This document shows positions 42,281 to 51,461 of a DNA stretch of 64,000 nt, one piece after another (the stretch's first letter is position 1; each line of letters starts with the position of its first letter). The stretch lies in NCBI GenBank assembly GCA_018056705.1, contig JAGPFE010000011.1:1-64000 (forward strand), read 5' to 3'. Source of the stretch: Candidatus Hydrogenedentota bacterium. Lineage in GTDB: Bacteria > Hydrogenedentota > Hydrogenedentia > Hydrogenedentales > CAITNO01. The position numbers and the translations under genes are program-made. The notes beneath the pieces were generated by a model. That model did no database searches, was not told the origin of the DNA, and worked only from the letters and a program-made list of their open reading frames with translations.

Positions 42281-43404
42281 GATCCGGTATCCAGGGCCTC
42301 AGGGTCGCCGTCCCCCCCTCCTTCCGCGCCAGAATCCGTTCCCACCAGGGCTTCCCGTCGCAGTTCGGCCAGGGCCACCCCTTCGGTCCAGAGGCTCCAT
42401 AATCCAAACGCCACCACCATGATCAAGTTTACCAGATGTCCGGTGATGGCCAGCGCGCGGGCCGTGTCCAGCGGCACCGCGGGATCCGCCAGCACCAGCC
42501 CGCACATGATCCCCGCGTGAAAGGGGCCCACGAATCCGGGGGGCCCGGGCACGCTGATAAACAGCGCCAGCAGCGACAGTGTCACGAAGGTCGCGTACCA
42601 CGGCAGGCGCAGGTCGAACGCCCGGAACAGCGCGGCATGGGTCAGCAGGAAAATGCCCCACAACGCCAGGTTCGCCACCAGAGCCCCCGCCAGGTGACGC
42701 GGACGCCGCGCGACACTCAATCCCTCGGCCAACCGACCGATCAGGCGTTCCAGCGCGTGGGCCCCTCCCGGCCACCGCGCGCCCAGCAAACGTTCCGTAA
42801 CCCGAATCAGCCTCGGCGCGGTGCCATGGGCCATCGCGAGCACCACCGGCGCCGCCACCAGAATCACCAGGATTCCCCGGAACGCGCGCCGCAGGTGATC
42901 CGGCGTCAGCAACGGCCCATATACGGCGCGCCACTCCTCGGGCAGCGGCAGCGCGCGGATCTGTTCCACCGGATATACCCACGCGAACACGCCGAATACC
43001 ACCGCCAGCCCCGTCACGTCCGCCACCCGGTCCGCCGCCACGTAACTCAACCCCCGGCTGAGGGGCACCCCCGCCGTGCGGTTCAACGCCAGCGCCCGGA
43101 TGATCTCTCCCAGTCGGGCGGGCAACACGAAATTAGCCAGAAAACCAATCTGCGTGGCGTGAAACAACCGGGCGAAGGACACCCGCTCGAAAGCGCCCAC
43201 GATAAATTGCCAGCGGATCACCCGGGCCACGAAACTCGCCACCACCAGCAGGCAGACCAGCAACGTCCAGCCCGGATCCATGGCGGCGAACGCCCCGGCG
43301 ACCGCCTTCCAGTCCGTGCCGCGGAACAGCAGCCAGATCAGAACGGCGCCCAGGATCAGTCCCGCAAGTCCCTGTAACACGCTGGAGCGTCGTGACATGT
43401 ACAT
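42277..43404 (-). CDS. Lysylphosphatidylglycerol synthase TM-type (AglD/MprF-like) membrane protein
   Basis: The 375-residue protein has about eight transmembrane helices. It shows the LPG_synthase_TM pattern FARLFHATQIGFLANFVLPARLGEIIRALAL and SVPGPPGFVGPFHAG, the conserved loop of this family. Members act as lipid flippases or as membrane partners of glycosyltransferases. It lacks the MprF synthase domain, so it is not a lysyl-PG synthase by itself. The first ATG at 43404 is followed by another at 43398. It is co-transcribed with the DUF481-like gene. The divergent UDG-family gene begins 112 bases away. Confidence 0.85.
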   Translation of the reverse strand: MYMSRRSSVLQGLAGLILGAVLIWLLFRGTDWKAVAGAFAAMDPGWTLLVCLLVVASFVARVIRWQFIVGAFERVSFARLFHATQIGFLANFVLPARLGEIIRALALNRTAGVPLSRGLSYVAADRVADVTGLAVVFGVFAWVYPVEQIRALPLPEEWRAVYGPLLTPDHLRRAFRGILVILVAAPVVLAMAHGTAPRLIRVTERLLGARWPGGAHALERLIGRLAEGLSVARRPRHLAGALVANLALWGIFLLTHAALFRAFDLRLPWYATFVTLSLLALFISVPGPPGFVGPFHAGIMCGLVLADPAVPLDTARALAITGHLVNLIMVVAFGLWSLWTEGVALAELRREALVGTDSGAEGGGDGDPEALDTGS

Positions 43405-43516
43405 GGAATCCGTTCGCGTGCCTCGCGCGGGGGCGTTCCGGCACCTGAAACGCGGGAAAGTATATCATACCTGGAAACAGGTCTATTTCGAGGCCAGGAA
43501 AGATCCTCCTTGAGTC

Positions 43517-44167
43517 ATGACGCCGCATGTCTCCCATACGCGCGAACCTATGTGCCAGGCGGAAAAGCGACTTGCCGACGAAATGCGGCGTGCCCGGTCC
43601 TGTCGCCTGTGTGAAGCATCGCTCCCCCTGGGGCCCCGTCCCGTGCTGCGGGGCAGGGCCACCGCAAAATTGCTGATCGTGGGACAGGCACCTGGAACCC
43701 GGGTCCACGCCACCGGCCTGCCCTGGAACGACCCCAGCGGCGATCGCCTGCGGACGTGGATGCGCGTGGATCGCGATCTTTTTTACGACGAGTCCCGCGT
43801 GGCAATCATCCCCATGGGCCTGTGCTACCCCGGGCGTGATCCCCGCGGCGGGGACCTGCCGCCCAGGCCCGAATGCGCGCCCCTCTGGCACCCCCGGTTG
43901 CGTCCGCTGCTGCCGGAAATCCGCCTGACCCTGCTGGTCGGCACGTACGCGCAACGGTTCTACCTCGCGTCTCGATGTGGGCGGAGCGTAACCGACACGG
44001 TCAGGGCGTGGCGATCCTATCTGCCGGATTTCTTGCCCCTGCCTCATCCTTCTTTCCGCAACCTTGCCTGGCTGCGGCGCAATTCGTGGTTCGAAGCGGA
44101 GGTCCTGCCTGCCCTGCGGGCCATGGTCGCGGAATTGCTCGGCCTCGTCCCGAAAGACGATGATTAA
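43517..44167 (+). CDS. Uracil-DNA glycosylase family protein
   Basis: The 216-residue protein matches the small UDG-superfamily group with LIVGQAPGTRVHATGLPWND for the active-site loop, a Cys pair in CRLC near the N-terminus and LPHPSFRN for the second motif. Typical uracil-excising Asp/Asn positions are altered in this subgroup, so its base specificity is uncertain. Only two cysteines sit at the place where Fe-S family 4 enzymes have ligands, so an iron-sulfur cluster is unlikely. The ATG at 43517 has no strong ribosome site, and 43550 is an alternative start. Confidence 0.78.
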   Translation: MTPHVSHTREPMCQAEKRLADEMRRARSCRLCEASLPLGPRPVLRGRATAKLLIVGQAPGTRVHATGLPWNDPSGDRLRTWMRVDRDLFYDESRVAIIPMGLCYPGRDPRGGDLPPRPECAPLWHPRLRPLLPEIRLTLLVGTYAQRFYLASRCGRSVTDTVRAWRSYLPDFLPLPHPSFRNLAWLRRNSWFEAEVLPALRAMVAELLGLVPKDDD

Positions 44168-44268
44168 ATCCAAGGCGCTGTCAAACCGGCCGCTCCTTGA
44201 ACAGTTCTGCGTGCCCGTCCGCGCGGGCCTGATTTCTCATCCCCGCGCCCGGCAAAGAAAGGGCTCCT

Positions 44269-46614
44269 ATGATTCGGAAAACAGGTAAGATTCTGCTGAT
44301 CCTGGCCCTGTTCACGGGACTCGCCCTGTGCCTGTTCCTGGCGGGCGTGATCCTGTTCGTGAAAGGCATCGCCTCCACCCGGCCCAATCAACTGGTCACC
44401 AGCGCGTCCCCCGGCCTGTACGGCGCGGAAGTCAACGTGTTCAGCGGTACCGGTGGCTACTTCTACATGTGCGGACACAACACCCCCGCCGCGTGCGTAC
44501 CCTTCGGCATGGCGCGCCTCGCGCCGGATACCCTGAGCGTCCTGTTGAACATCCCGGGGCTGAACCGCTCCGGCTATTACTATAACGACAACAAGATCAT
44601 GGGGTTCAGCCACACCCGGCTGGTCGGCGCCGACGCGGCCGAGGGCGGTGTCCTGCGCGTCCTGCCCGTCACGGCTGACCGCGCTCCCAGCATGCTGAAA
44701 CGGTCGTCCCGATGGGTTCGATTCAGCCATCGGAATGAACGGGCGTTTCCTGGTTATTACGCCCTGCGCCTGTTCGGCGGCAGCGTCCTGGCGGAACTGA
44801 CCGCGTCCACCCGGGGCGGCGCGCACCGCTACACCTTCGCGCCGGGTGTCGCGCCGTGCCTGCTGGTGGACATCACCAGCGCGCTGGGCGACAAGGGACG
44901 GGTTGAAAACGCCGCCGCGCGGTTTTCCGACGACCGCGGGGAACTCTCTGGTTCCCTGGTCACCTACGGCTCTTTTTCCGGTCGTTACGGTGGATTGCCC
45001 ATGTACTTTGTCGCCCGCTTCAGCGAACCCCCGGTCCGATGCGAAGTCTGGCAGGCGAATCAACCCCTTGGGGAAGGATGGCAGGCTGCCGGCTCCCACG
45101 CGCTGATGGCCCTGTATTTCGCGCCCAGGACTGCGGAAACTTTGCCCATCGAGATCCGCGTGGGCCTCTCGGCCGTGAGCATCGCGGGAGCCCGCGCCAA
45201 CCTCGAAGCCGAACTGGCCGGTCGCCCGTTCGACGACATTCTCGAAGCGGCCAAGTCCGCCTGGGAAGAGATGCTCTCCCGAATCCGGGTCGAAGGCGGC
45301 ACCCCTGCACAGCGGCGCGTCTTTTACACCGCGCTCTACCGGGCTTTCCAGATGCCCACGGTGTTTTCCGATGTCGACGGGCATTACCCCGGCTTCGACG
45401 GCGCTACGCACCTGGCCGATGGCTTCCGCTACTACACCGACTTTTCCCTGTGGGACACGTTCCGCACGGTCATGCCCCTGTATTACCTGGTTGCCCCCGA
45501 CGAATCCCGGGACATGCTCCGTTCCCTGCTGGCCATGGCGGAACAGGGCGGGGGCTTTCCCCGATGGCCTTCGGGAAAGGGCTACACGGGCTGCATGTTC
45601 GGCTCTCCGGCAGATATAACCATCAGTGAGGCCTGGCAGAAAGGACTCCACGATTTCGATGGAGAAAAGGCCTATGCCATCCTGAGGCGGGTAGCCACCG
45701 AAGGTCCACCTCCTGGTTCCCGGGCACCCGGCCGGGACGGCCTTGCGGAGTACGCCACACTGGGATGGGTTCCCGGTGACCGCTACGAGGAATCGGTCGC
45801 GAAAACCCTGGAATACGCGTGGGCCGATGACGCCCTCGCGCGCTTTGCCGCCCTGCTGGGGCACGCGGATGACGCCACCCTGTTCCGGGAACGGGCCGAC
45901 CGCTATCGCCTCAGTTGGCATCCGGGTCGACTGTTTTTCCTTCCCAGGGATGGTGCCGGCAAGTTCATTGACTTCCCCTTCGATCCCCTCAAGTTAACCT
46001 ACACCGATTTCAAGGGCAAATACACCCGGGCTTACGTTGAGGGCAGCGCGATGCAGTGGCGGTGGGCGGTCCCCTTCGATCCCGAGGGCCTGGTCGCCCT
46101 GTTTCCCTCGCCGGAACGATTCGTCGACGAACTCGAGGCCTACATGGCGGGTATGCGTCCGGAAAAGGGCTGGTGGCATCCGGGAGGTAACTACTGGCAT
46201 GGCAACGAACCCTATTTCCACGCGCCGTGGCTGTTCCTCTTCGCGGGACGCCCGGACCGCGCGCGGTTCTGGGTGCGCCGCTGCCTGAACACCCGGTATG
46301 GCGACGACCCCGTCGGACTGGACGGCAACGACGACGGCGGCACCCTTTCGGCGTGGTACGTGTGGAGCGCCCTGGGCCTGTATCCCCAGGCGGGGGCCGA
46401 TCGGTACTGGCTGGGCGCGCCCCTGTTTGACCGCGCCATCCTCCGCGTGGCAGACCATAAGGCCCTGGAAATCCGGCGCGATGGCCCGGCCGATCCAACT
46501 GCCTCCGCCATGGGAATCCACGCCGACGATCAGCCCATCAAGGCATGGACCCTGAACCACCAGCAACTCACCGGTACCAGGGTCCTTCGTTTCACTTTTC
46601 CCGGAACCCCCTGA
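44269..46614 (+). CDS. GH92 alpha-mannosidase
   Basis: The 781-residue protein has an N-terminal membrane or signal helix, a beta-sandwich domain with GHNTPAACVPFGMARL, and an (alpha/alpha)6 barrel with DFSLWDTFRTVMPLYY, WHGNEPYFHAPWLF and GLDGNDDGGTLSAWYVW. These are the family hallmarks, including the likely acid Glu in GNEP and the Asp pair in GNDDGG. GH92 enzymes are calcium-dependent exo-alpha-mannosidases. The protein sits outside the cytoplasm. It is likely complete in one gene at the usual GH92 length of about 750-800 residues. It follows the UDG-family gene by about 100 bases but is functionally unrelated. Confidence 0.95.
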   Translation: MIRKTGKILLILALFTGLALCLFLAGVILFVKGIASTRPNQLVTSASPGLYGAEVNVFSGTGGYFYMCGHNTPAACVPFGMARLAPDTLSVLLNIPGLNRSGYYYNDNKIMGFSHTRLVGADAAEGGVLRVLPVTADRAPSMLKRSSRWVRFSHRNERAFPGYYALRLFGGSVLAELTASTRGGAHRYTFAPGVAPCLLVDITSALGDKGRVENAAARFSDDRGELSGSLVTYGSFSGRYGGLPMYFVARFSEPPVRCEVWQANQPLGEGWQAAGSHALMALYFAPRTAETLPIEIRVGLSAVSIAGARANLEAELAGRPFDDILEAAKSAWEEMLSRIRVEGGTPAQRRVFYTALYRAFQMPTVFSDVDGHYPGFDGATHLADGFRYYTDFSLWDTFRTVMPLYYLVAPDESRDMLRSLLAMAEQGGGFPRWPSGKGYTGCMFGSPADITISEAWQKGLHDFDGEKAYAILRRVATEGPPPGSRAPGRDGLAEYATLGWVPGDRYEESVAKTLEYAWADDALARFAALLGHADDATLFRERADRYRLSWHPGRLFFLPRDGAGKFIDFPFDPLKLTYTDFKGKYTRAYVEGSAMQWRWAVPFDPEGLVALFPSPERFVDELEAYMAGMRPEKGWWHPGGNYWHGNEPYFHAPWLFLFAGRPDRARFWVRRCLNTRYGDDPVGLDGNDDGGTLSAWYVWSALGLYPQAGADRYWLGAPLFDRAILRVADHKALEIRRDGPADPTASAMGIHADDQPIKAWTLNHQQLTGTRVLRFTFPGTP

Positions 46615-46683
46615 TGGTAGGAGGGAAAAACCGCTTCGGCGCGTCCCGGGCGAGCGTGCAGGGTCCACCGCGGCAGGCCAACC

Positions 46684-47499
46684 TCACTGGGAGGCACCGG
46701 ATGGGGTGCCCGCGCTGGACTCGTTCGCGCCGGCCGGTCGTATCCGGATGTTCCGGTACCACAATTCTCCACCGTGATCCTGCAGGGCGATCCGACCGGA
46801 TCGTGGCAGTTCGGCGTAGGGCGTTTTAAACTTGCCGATGGGTTCGGTCATCTGGGCGAAATCGGTATCGATTACTTTCCAGCCGTTCACCGCGACTGTC
46901 ACCCGGGATCCCCGCAGGGAAATATCGTAGGAGTTCCACTCGCCCGCGGGACGGGCCATGTTGAACATGGGCGTGACCACGTCGTAGATGGATCCCGTGC
47001 CATTTTTATGCGCGGGCCAGCCGTAGTCGTCCAGCACCTGTACCTCGAACCCCCGCAGGGCGGACTCGCCCTCGGGCACCCGGAGAAAAACCCCCGAGTT
47101 ACACCGCATCTGCGGGTTCAGCGCGAGGGCAAGGGGCCGCGCGAACCACCTTGGCGGGGATAACCGGAATTCCAGGTGCAGGTCAAAATCGCCGAAAGAC
47201 GCCCCCGTGTAGGTGGCGTATTTCAATGGGCCAATCCCCCCGAAAATGTGCAGCATGCCGTCGCGTACCTCGAAGAAATTCGCGGGCCTGCCTTCTGGGT
47301 CCGTCCAATGTTGGGCATGATCCCCATCCAGCAGGTCAATCCAGCCCGGTCCTTCCGGCGGTTTCACGCACTGTCCCACTGGCCGGGGACTGCCCGGCGC
47401 GAAGTAATATTCATGCGCGCCCGCCAGCGCCAGCGCGGTCAACCCGAACAGTATCCACGGCAACAGCCGCGCGACACGCATCACCCGTGATGGCTTCAT
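46684..47499 (-). CDS. DUF1080 / 3-keto-disaccharide hydrolase-type protein
   Basis: The 271-residue protein has a membrane or signal helix and a single concanavalin-like DUF1080 domain with GWIDLLDGDHAQHWTD, FEVRDGMLHIFGG, DFDLHLEFRLS and MRCNSGVFLRVP. Some DUF1080 proteins cleave 3-keto-disaccharides. Many in PVC bacteria are of unknown activity. It is secreted or membrane-tethered. The gene overlaps the end of the Mrr_N-type gene by 4 bases (ATGA), so it is co-translated although the functions appear unrelated. Confidence 0.85.
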   Translation of the reverse strand: MKPSRVMRVARLLPWILFGLTALALAGAHEYYFAPGSPRPVGQCVKPPEGPGWIDLLDGDHAQHWTDPEGRPANFFEVRDGMLHIFGGIGPLKYATYTGASFGDFDLHLEFRLSPPRWFARPLALALNPQMRCNSGVFLRVPEGESALRGFEVQVLDDYGWPAHKNGTGSIYDVVTPMFNMARPAGEWNSYDISLRGSRVTVAVNGWKVIDTDFAQMTEPIGKFKTPYAELPRSGRIALQDHGGELWYRNIRIRPAGANESSAGTPSGASQ

Positions 47500-48128
47500 G
47501 AGTCGTCCCTTATCGCCTCTCGCAACAGGGCATCCTTGCGTTTCCGCGCTTCTTCCCGACCTTTAGTGGTCAGTTCCCATATACCTCGTGGACTACCTGG
47601 TTTAATATATCCCTCTTCCATTAATGTATTTCTTGCCCAATAGGCTCTATTCCACCATTGCTGACAGGCAGGATTAGATGGTACCCTGGCCATGTCTTCT
47701 TCTGTCAGTTGATCCTTCAACCGTCGATATAACCGATCCTGCATGATATCGGTCGAAGCCTGGCCTCCGGCATCCAGCAGCTCCACCAGGATCGGGGTTT
47801 CCAGGTCCTTTTTGGTAAGCCCACCGGCACGACGTTTTCTTTTAACCTGCCCGCCACGGGGAGAAGCCAAGTCAGGTACGGACCGCCCCCTGAGAATCCT
47901 TCCGGCGTTTTTCTGTAAATCTTTTAACTGCTTCTGCAGACCCTCCAGTGCTTTACACCGCTGGATGGCCCAGTCTGCCGTGTTGTGATCCCCCTGTAAC
48001 AGGGCATCCGCTCCGGTTTGACGGAGATTCTGAATCAACTGGCCTCCCGCTTCGATCAACGTCTCAAAAGCGGCTTCAAAGGTGTCGGTGTCCACTATTT
48101 TCGATAACATGCCGCCATGTTCCCCCAT
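47496..48128 (-). CDS. Protein with C-terminal Mrr_N-type winged helix
   Basis: The 210-residue protein has an N-terminal helical half rich in Leu and Gln (about residues 15-80), a basic linker (GGQVKRKRRAGG) and a winged-helix domain ILVELLDAGGQASTDIMQDR to WWNRAYWARNTLMEEGYIK. This matches the N-terminal domain of Mrr-type restriction systems (PF14338-like). It lacks the nuclease domain of Mrr, so it is probably a DNA-binding or regulatory protein. Base composition is lower in GC than its neighbours. The ATG at 48110 is an alternative start with GGGGGA upstream. Confidence 0.7.
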   Translation of the reverse strand: MGEHGGMLSKIVDTDTFEAAFETLIEAGGQLIQNLRQTGADALLQGDHNTADWAIQRCKALEGLQKQLKDLQKNAGRILRGRSVPDLASPRGGQVKRKRRAGGLTKKDLETPILVELLDAGGQASTDIMQDRLYRRLKDQLTEEDMARVPSNPACQQWWNRAYWARNTLMEEGYIKPGSPRGIWELTTKGREEARKRKDALLREAIRDDS

Positions 48129-48210
48129 ACCTGGTTACGAAACACCATGTCGCTTTCACGTAAAAACTATAAGTAAAGCTGGCGATGCATAGCAACAACG
48201 TAATACTATT

Positions 48211-48283
48211 CTTTTTGAGTGGCAGGGTGACGCCATGAACCGAAAAAGTTTTCATCCATTTCAGACTCCCTCCACTCAGAAAG
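48211..48283. repeat. Inverted repeat pair, 12-base arms, 49 bases apart
   Basis: CTTTTTGAGTGG and CCACTCAGAAAG match at 11 of 12 positions when inverted. They bracket an AT-rich 49-base stretch. No target-site duplication or transposase is visible. Confidence 0.45.
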
Positions 48284-48328
48284 GGAACTCTTGCCAAAAC
48301 ATAAACCTATAAAATCCATCATTTATGG

Positions 48329-48357
48329 TTGCGCTTCTGGTAAAAACCGGTTATAAT
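48329..48357 (+). promoter_or_regulatory. Sigma70-type promoter of the hybrid histidine kinase gene
   Basis: TTGCGC (48329-48334) and consensus TATAAT (48352-48357) are spaced by exactly 17 bases. Transcription would begin near 48364, about 24 bases before the GTG start. Confidence 0.75.
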
Positions 48358-48387
48358 GTATATACGTAAAAAAGGAACACCCGCGAC

Positions 48388-51300
48388 GTGAATGTTCTCA
48401 GGGCACTGCGAAGGCGGTTGCTGTTGCCGCTGGCTTTTGGATTCGCCCTGTTCGTGGCGGTTATTTTCGGTTACCTGCTGCCCCGCGTCCAGGAACGGCT
48501 GATCGAGCAGAAACAGCGGGACACCGTGGATAAAACGCATATCGTCGTGGGATTGCTGGAGGAACTCAACCGCCGCGTTGAAATGGGAACCCTCACCCTA
48601 TCCCAGGCCCAGGGTATCGCGCTGGACGAAATCCGGGGTATCCGGTACGGCCGTGACATGAAAAATTACTTCTGGGTGATGGATTACGACTATCGTCTCC
48701 TCGCTCATCCTTACCGGCGGGAACTGCTGGAGCAACCCGACCTGGCCTCGTACGTCAACGAAGAAGGCCGTCACATCTTCCAGGAATTCGTAAATCTTGC
48801 CCGCACGGAAGGAGAAGGGTTCATCCAGTATCGTTTCCCGGTGTATGACGAACCCGTATCGGACCTCAAAACGTCCTATATCGTCGCTTTCGGCGGATGG
48901 GATTGGGTTATCGGGACCGGCTTTTATAACCGGGAAATCCGCCGGGAGGTGGAAACGTTCATTATCCGCATGACCGCGGCTTGCGGCGGTATCGCGCTCG
49001 TCGTACTGCTTCTATATGGATATATTTATTACCAGATGTACCGCGTGTCACAGCGGGGCGAGCAGGCCGAAGAGGAAGCGGCAAACTTGCTCCGTCGTTT
49101 CCAGTCGGTTTTCGACCAGACTTTCCAGTTGATGGGCATGACCACCCCGGAGGGCCGGGTCATCACCGTCAACCGGACCGCCCTGCGGATGATCGGCCTG
49201 CCGGAAGAAGCCGTAAAGGATCGGCTGTTCTGGGAAACACCCTGGTGGTCCCATACGCCAGAAATCCAGGAACAGTGCCGACAGGCGATCGAACGGGCCC
49301 GCCAGGGAGAAACCGTTCACATCGAAACGGTGCACTACACCGCGGAAGGACTACCCGCCGATGTGGTGGCCACGTTTTCTCCCCTGCTGGACGCGTCCGG
49401 AAAGGTCGAATGCATTATCGCCGAAGGGTTGGACATCACCGATCAGAAACGGGCGGAACGCCAGGTAAGGGAACAGGAAGCCCGGTACCGGGCCCTTGTT
49501 GAAAACGCGCGCAGCCTGATTCTCCAGCTGGATGCCACCGGGCGGGTCCGGTTCATTAACGAGTTTGCCCTGGAACTCCTGGGATACGCCGAGGGGGAAC
49601 TGGTGGGGCGTTCGCCCGTGGAAACCTTCATCCCGGCGACGGACGACGCGGGCCGGGACCAGTACACGCCTTTCCGAAAAATGCTGCTGTCCGGAGAGGA
49701 TTACCAAGGCCTGGAAACCCAGTGTACGCAGGCCGATGGGGGCAAACGCTGGATTTCCTGGTCCTGCCGCGCGTTGCGGGACGAAGAGAATAACCCCACG
49801 GGAGAAACCCTGCTGGCCGGTGTGGACGTCACCACCCAGCGGCAGATCTACGAGGAACGCAGTCAACTGGTCGCCGCGGTAGAAGCGCTGGAAGAGGTCG
49901 TACTCGTGGTGGATGCCGGCGAAAACGTGGTGTACGCAAATCCCGCCCTGGAACGCCTGACTGGCGCGGACCCGGCCGCCTGGGTGGGCAAGCCCCTTGT
50001 TGCGCTGCTGGAGCACCTGAAGGCGAATGCCTTCGCCGAGTTACTCCAGGAAAGTGCCATGGGGCGTGAACGGGGGTGGCGCAAGCAACTGACCCTCAAC
50101 CACGAGGAAGGGCAGGTTCTGGATGTGGACGTCACCGCCCGACGGGTACGAGGCCGTGGCCAGGGGTGGGTCTACATCCTGCGAGACATTACCCGGGAAA
50201 TCCTGGAAGCCGAACGGCAACGACAGTCCCAGAAGATGGAAGCCATGGGCACGCTGGCCGCGGGTATAGCCCACGATTTCAACAATATCCTCAATGCCAT
50301 CGGCGGCAACGCGGAACTGCTGCTGGACGAATCCGCCCTTACCCAGTCCGGCCGGGCATGCGTGGATGAAATCCTGACGGCCACCGAACGCGCCTCGGAC
50401 CTGGTGCGCCAGATTCTGACCTACAGTCGGCAGAAACCGGGTGAGTTGAAACCCCTTTCCCTGGGACCACTGGTGAAGGAAGCGCTCAAACTGGTTAAGG
50501 TCTCCCTGCCGCCGGAAGTTTCCCTGAAAATGGATATCGCCCCGGACCTGCCCCCCGTCATGGGCGACATCACCCAGATTCACCAGGTAGTCCTGAACCT
50601 CTGTACCAACGCCATTCACGCCATGGAATCCACAAACGGCGGGCTGCTCGGCGTGTCCCTGAACCAGGCGCGGTTCGACGTGGGCGACCTCACGGAGCAG
50701 GACCAGGATATCAAGACCGGCAGTTACGTGTGTCTCACCATCAGCGACACGGGATGCGGCATCCCGGAACACATCCGGGACCGTATCTTCGACCCCTTTT
50801 TCACCACCAAGCCCGAGGGCAAGGGCACCGGCATGGGGCTTGCCATCGTGCAGGGCGTGATGACCAGCCACGGGGGAATTATCCGGCTGTTCAGCGAGCC
50901 CGGATGGGGCACCACGTTCCGGTTGTATTTTCCGGCACTGGAAACCGTCCCGTCCCACGGTACCGAAACCCACACCTCAACCGAACCAGAAACGCCACCC
51001 CCCCAGGCACCCGTGCGAGGCCATGGGGAACGCATCCTCGTGGTGGACGATGACCGGGCCGTGCTTAATGCCATGGTACTTCAACTTCGGAAACTGGGTT
51101 TCACTCCCGTGGCCATGCCGGGACCCCGGGAGGCGCTGGAATCCTTCGAAGCCGATCCCCATCCTTACGCCCTGATCATCACGGACAGCAACATGCCCGG
51201 CATGTCGGGCCTCACCATGATGGAACGGATCCGCGCGATTCGGCCGGACATTCCGGCCATCCTGGTAACCGGTCTTTCCACGGACCAGGTGGACGAATCA

Positions 51301-51426
51301 GCCGCCCGGGCAGGCATACGCGTTACCTTGTCCAAACCCATTCGGATGGCCCACCTGCAGGCGGCTATCCGGGAAATCCTGTTCTCGCCCGATGCCGCGC
51401 GGCATGAACGGGGGCCCTCCGCCTGA
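48388..51426 (+). CDS. Hybrid histidine kinase with Cache, three PAS, HisKA, HATPase and receiver domains
   Basis: The 1012-residue membrane protein has TM1 (about 12-32), an extracytoplasmic Cache domain (YFWVMDYDYRLLAHPYRREL), TM2 (about 192-212) and three PAS domains (about 230-350, 355-480, 485-600). A HisKA domain follows with the phosphorylated His near 628 in GIAHDFNNIL, then an HATPase domain with DTGCGIPE (about 786), and a C-terminal receiver with an acceptor Asp in IITDSNMPGMSG (about 931). It should sense a small extracellular ligand. The GTG start at 48388 has only AAGGAA about a dozen bases upstream. No separate response regulator or phosphotransfer gene is adjacent. Confidence 0.92.
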   Translation: MNVLRALRRRLLLPLAFGFALFVAVIFGYLLPRVQERLIEQKQRDTVDKTHIVVGLLEELNRRVEMGTLTLSQAQGIALDEIRGIRYGRDMKNYFWVMDYDYRLLAHPYRRELLEQPDLASYVNEEGRHIFQEFVNLARTEGEGFIQYRFPVYDEPVSDLKTSYIVAFGGWDWVIGTGFYNREIRREVETFIIRMTAACGGIALVVLLLYGYIYYQMYRVSQRGEQAEEEAANLLRRFQSVFDQTFQLMGMTTPEGRVITVNRTALRMIGLPEEAVKDRLFWETPWWSHTPEIQEQCRQAIERARQGETVHIETVHYTAEGLPADVVATFSPLLDASGKVECIIAEGLDITDQKRAERQVREQEARYRALVENARSLILQLDATGRVRFINEFALELLGYAEGELVGRSPVETFIPATDDAGRDQYTPFRKMLLSGEDYQGLETQCTQADGGKRWISWSCRALRDEENNPTGETLLAGVDVTTQRQIYEERSQLVAAVEALEEVVLVVDAGENVVYANPALERLTGADPAAWVGKPLVALLEHLKANAFAELLQESAMGRERGWRKQLTLNHEEGQVLDVDVTARRVRGRGQGWVYILRDITREILEAERQRQSQKMEAMGTLAAGIAHDFNNILNAIGGNAELLLDESALTQSGRACVDEILTATERASDLVRQILTYSRQKPGELKPLSLGPLVKEALKLVKVSLPPEVSLKMDIAPDLPPVMGDITQIHQVVLNLCTNAIHAMESTNGGLLGVSLNQARFDVGDLTEQDQDIKTGSYVCLTISDTGCGIPEHIRDRIFDPFFTTKPEGKGTGMGLAIVQGVMTSHGGIIRLFSEPGWGTTFRLYFPALETVPSHGTETHTSTEPETPPPQAPVRGHGERILVVDDDRAVLNAMVLQLRKLGFTPVAMPGPREALESFEADPHPYALIITDSNMPGMSGLTMMERIRAIRPDIPAILVTGLSTDQVDESAARAGIRVTLSKPIRMAHLQAAIREILFSPDAARHERGPSA

Positions 51427-51461
51427 TCTCCCGGCGACGAGGCACTTCCATCACGAAACGG

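Larger units (their letters stand above)
48129..48387. other. AT-rich intergenic region upstream of the histidine kinase
   Basis: This 259-base region is AT-rich and carries a 12-base inverted repeat pair (48211-48222 and 48272-48283, 11 of 12 matching) and a strong promoter at its right end. No gene was recognised in it. Confidence 0.6.

Noticed and set aside
43469-43482. ACCTG-GAAA-CAGGT tetraloop hairpin before the UDG-family gene
   Set aside because: It is only five base pairs and not adjacent to a T-run or start codon, so chance is a sufficient explanation.
44164-45921. 585-codon minus-strand frame opposite GH92
   Set aside because: GH92 is unambiguous on the plus strand, so this is an antisense shadow.
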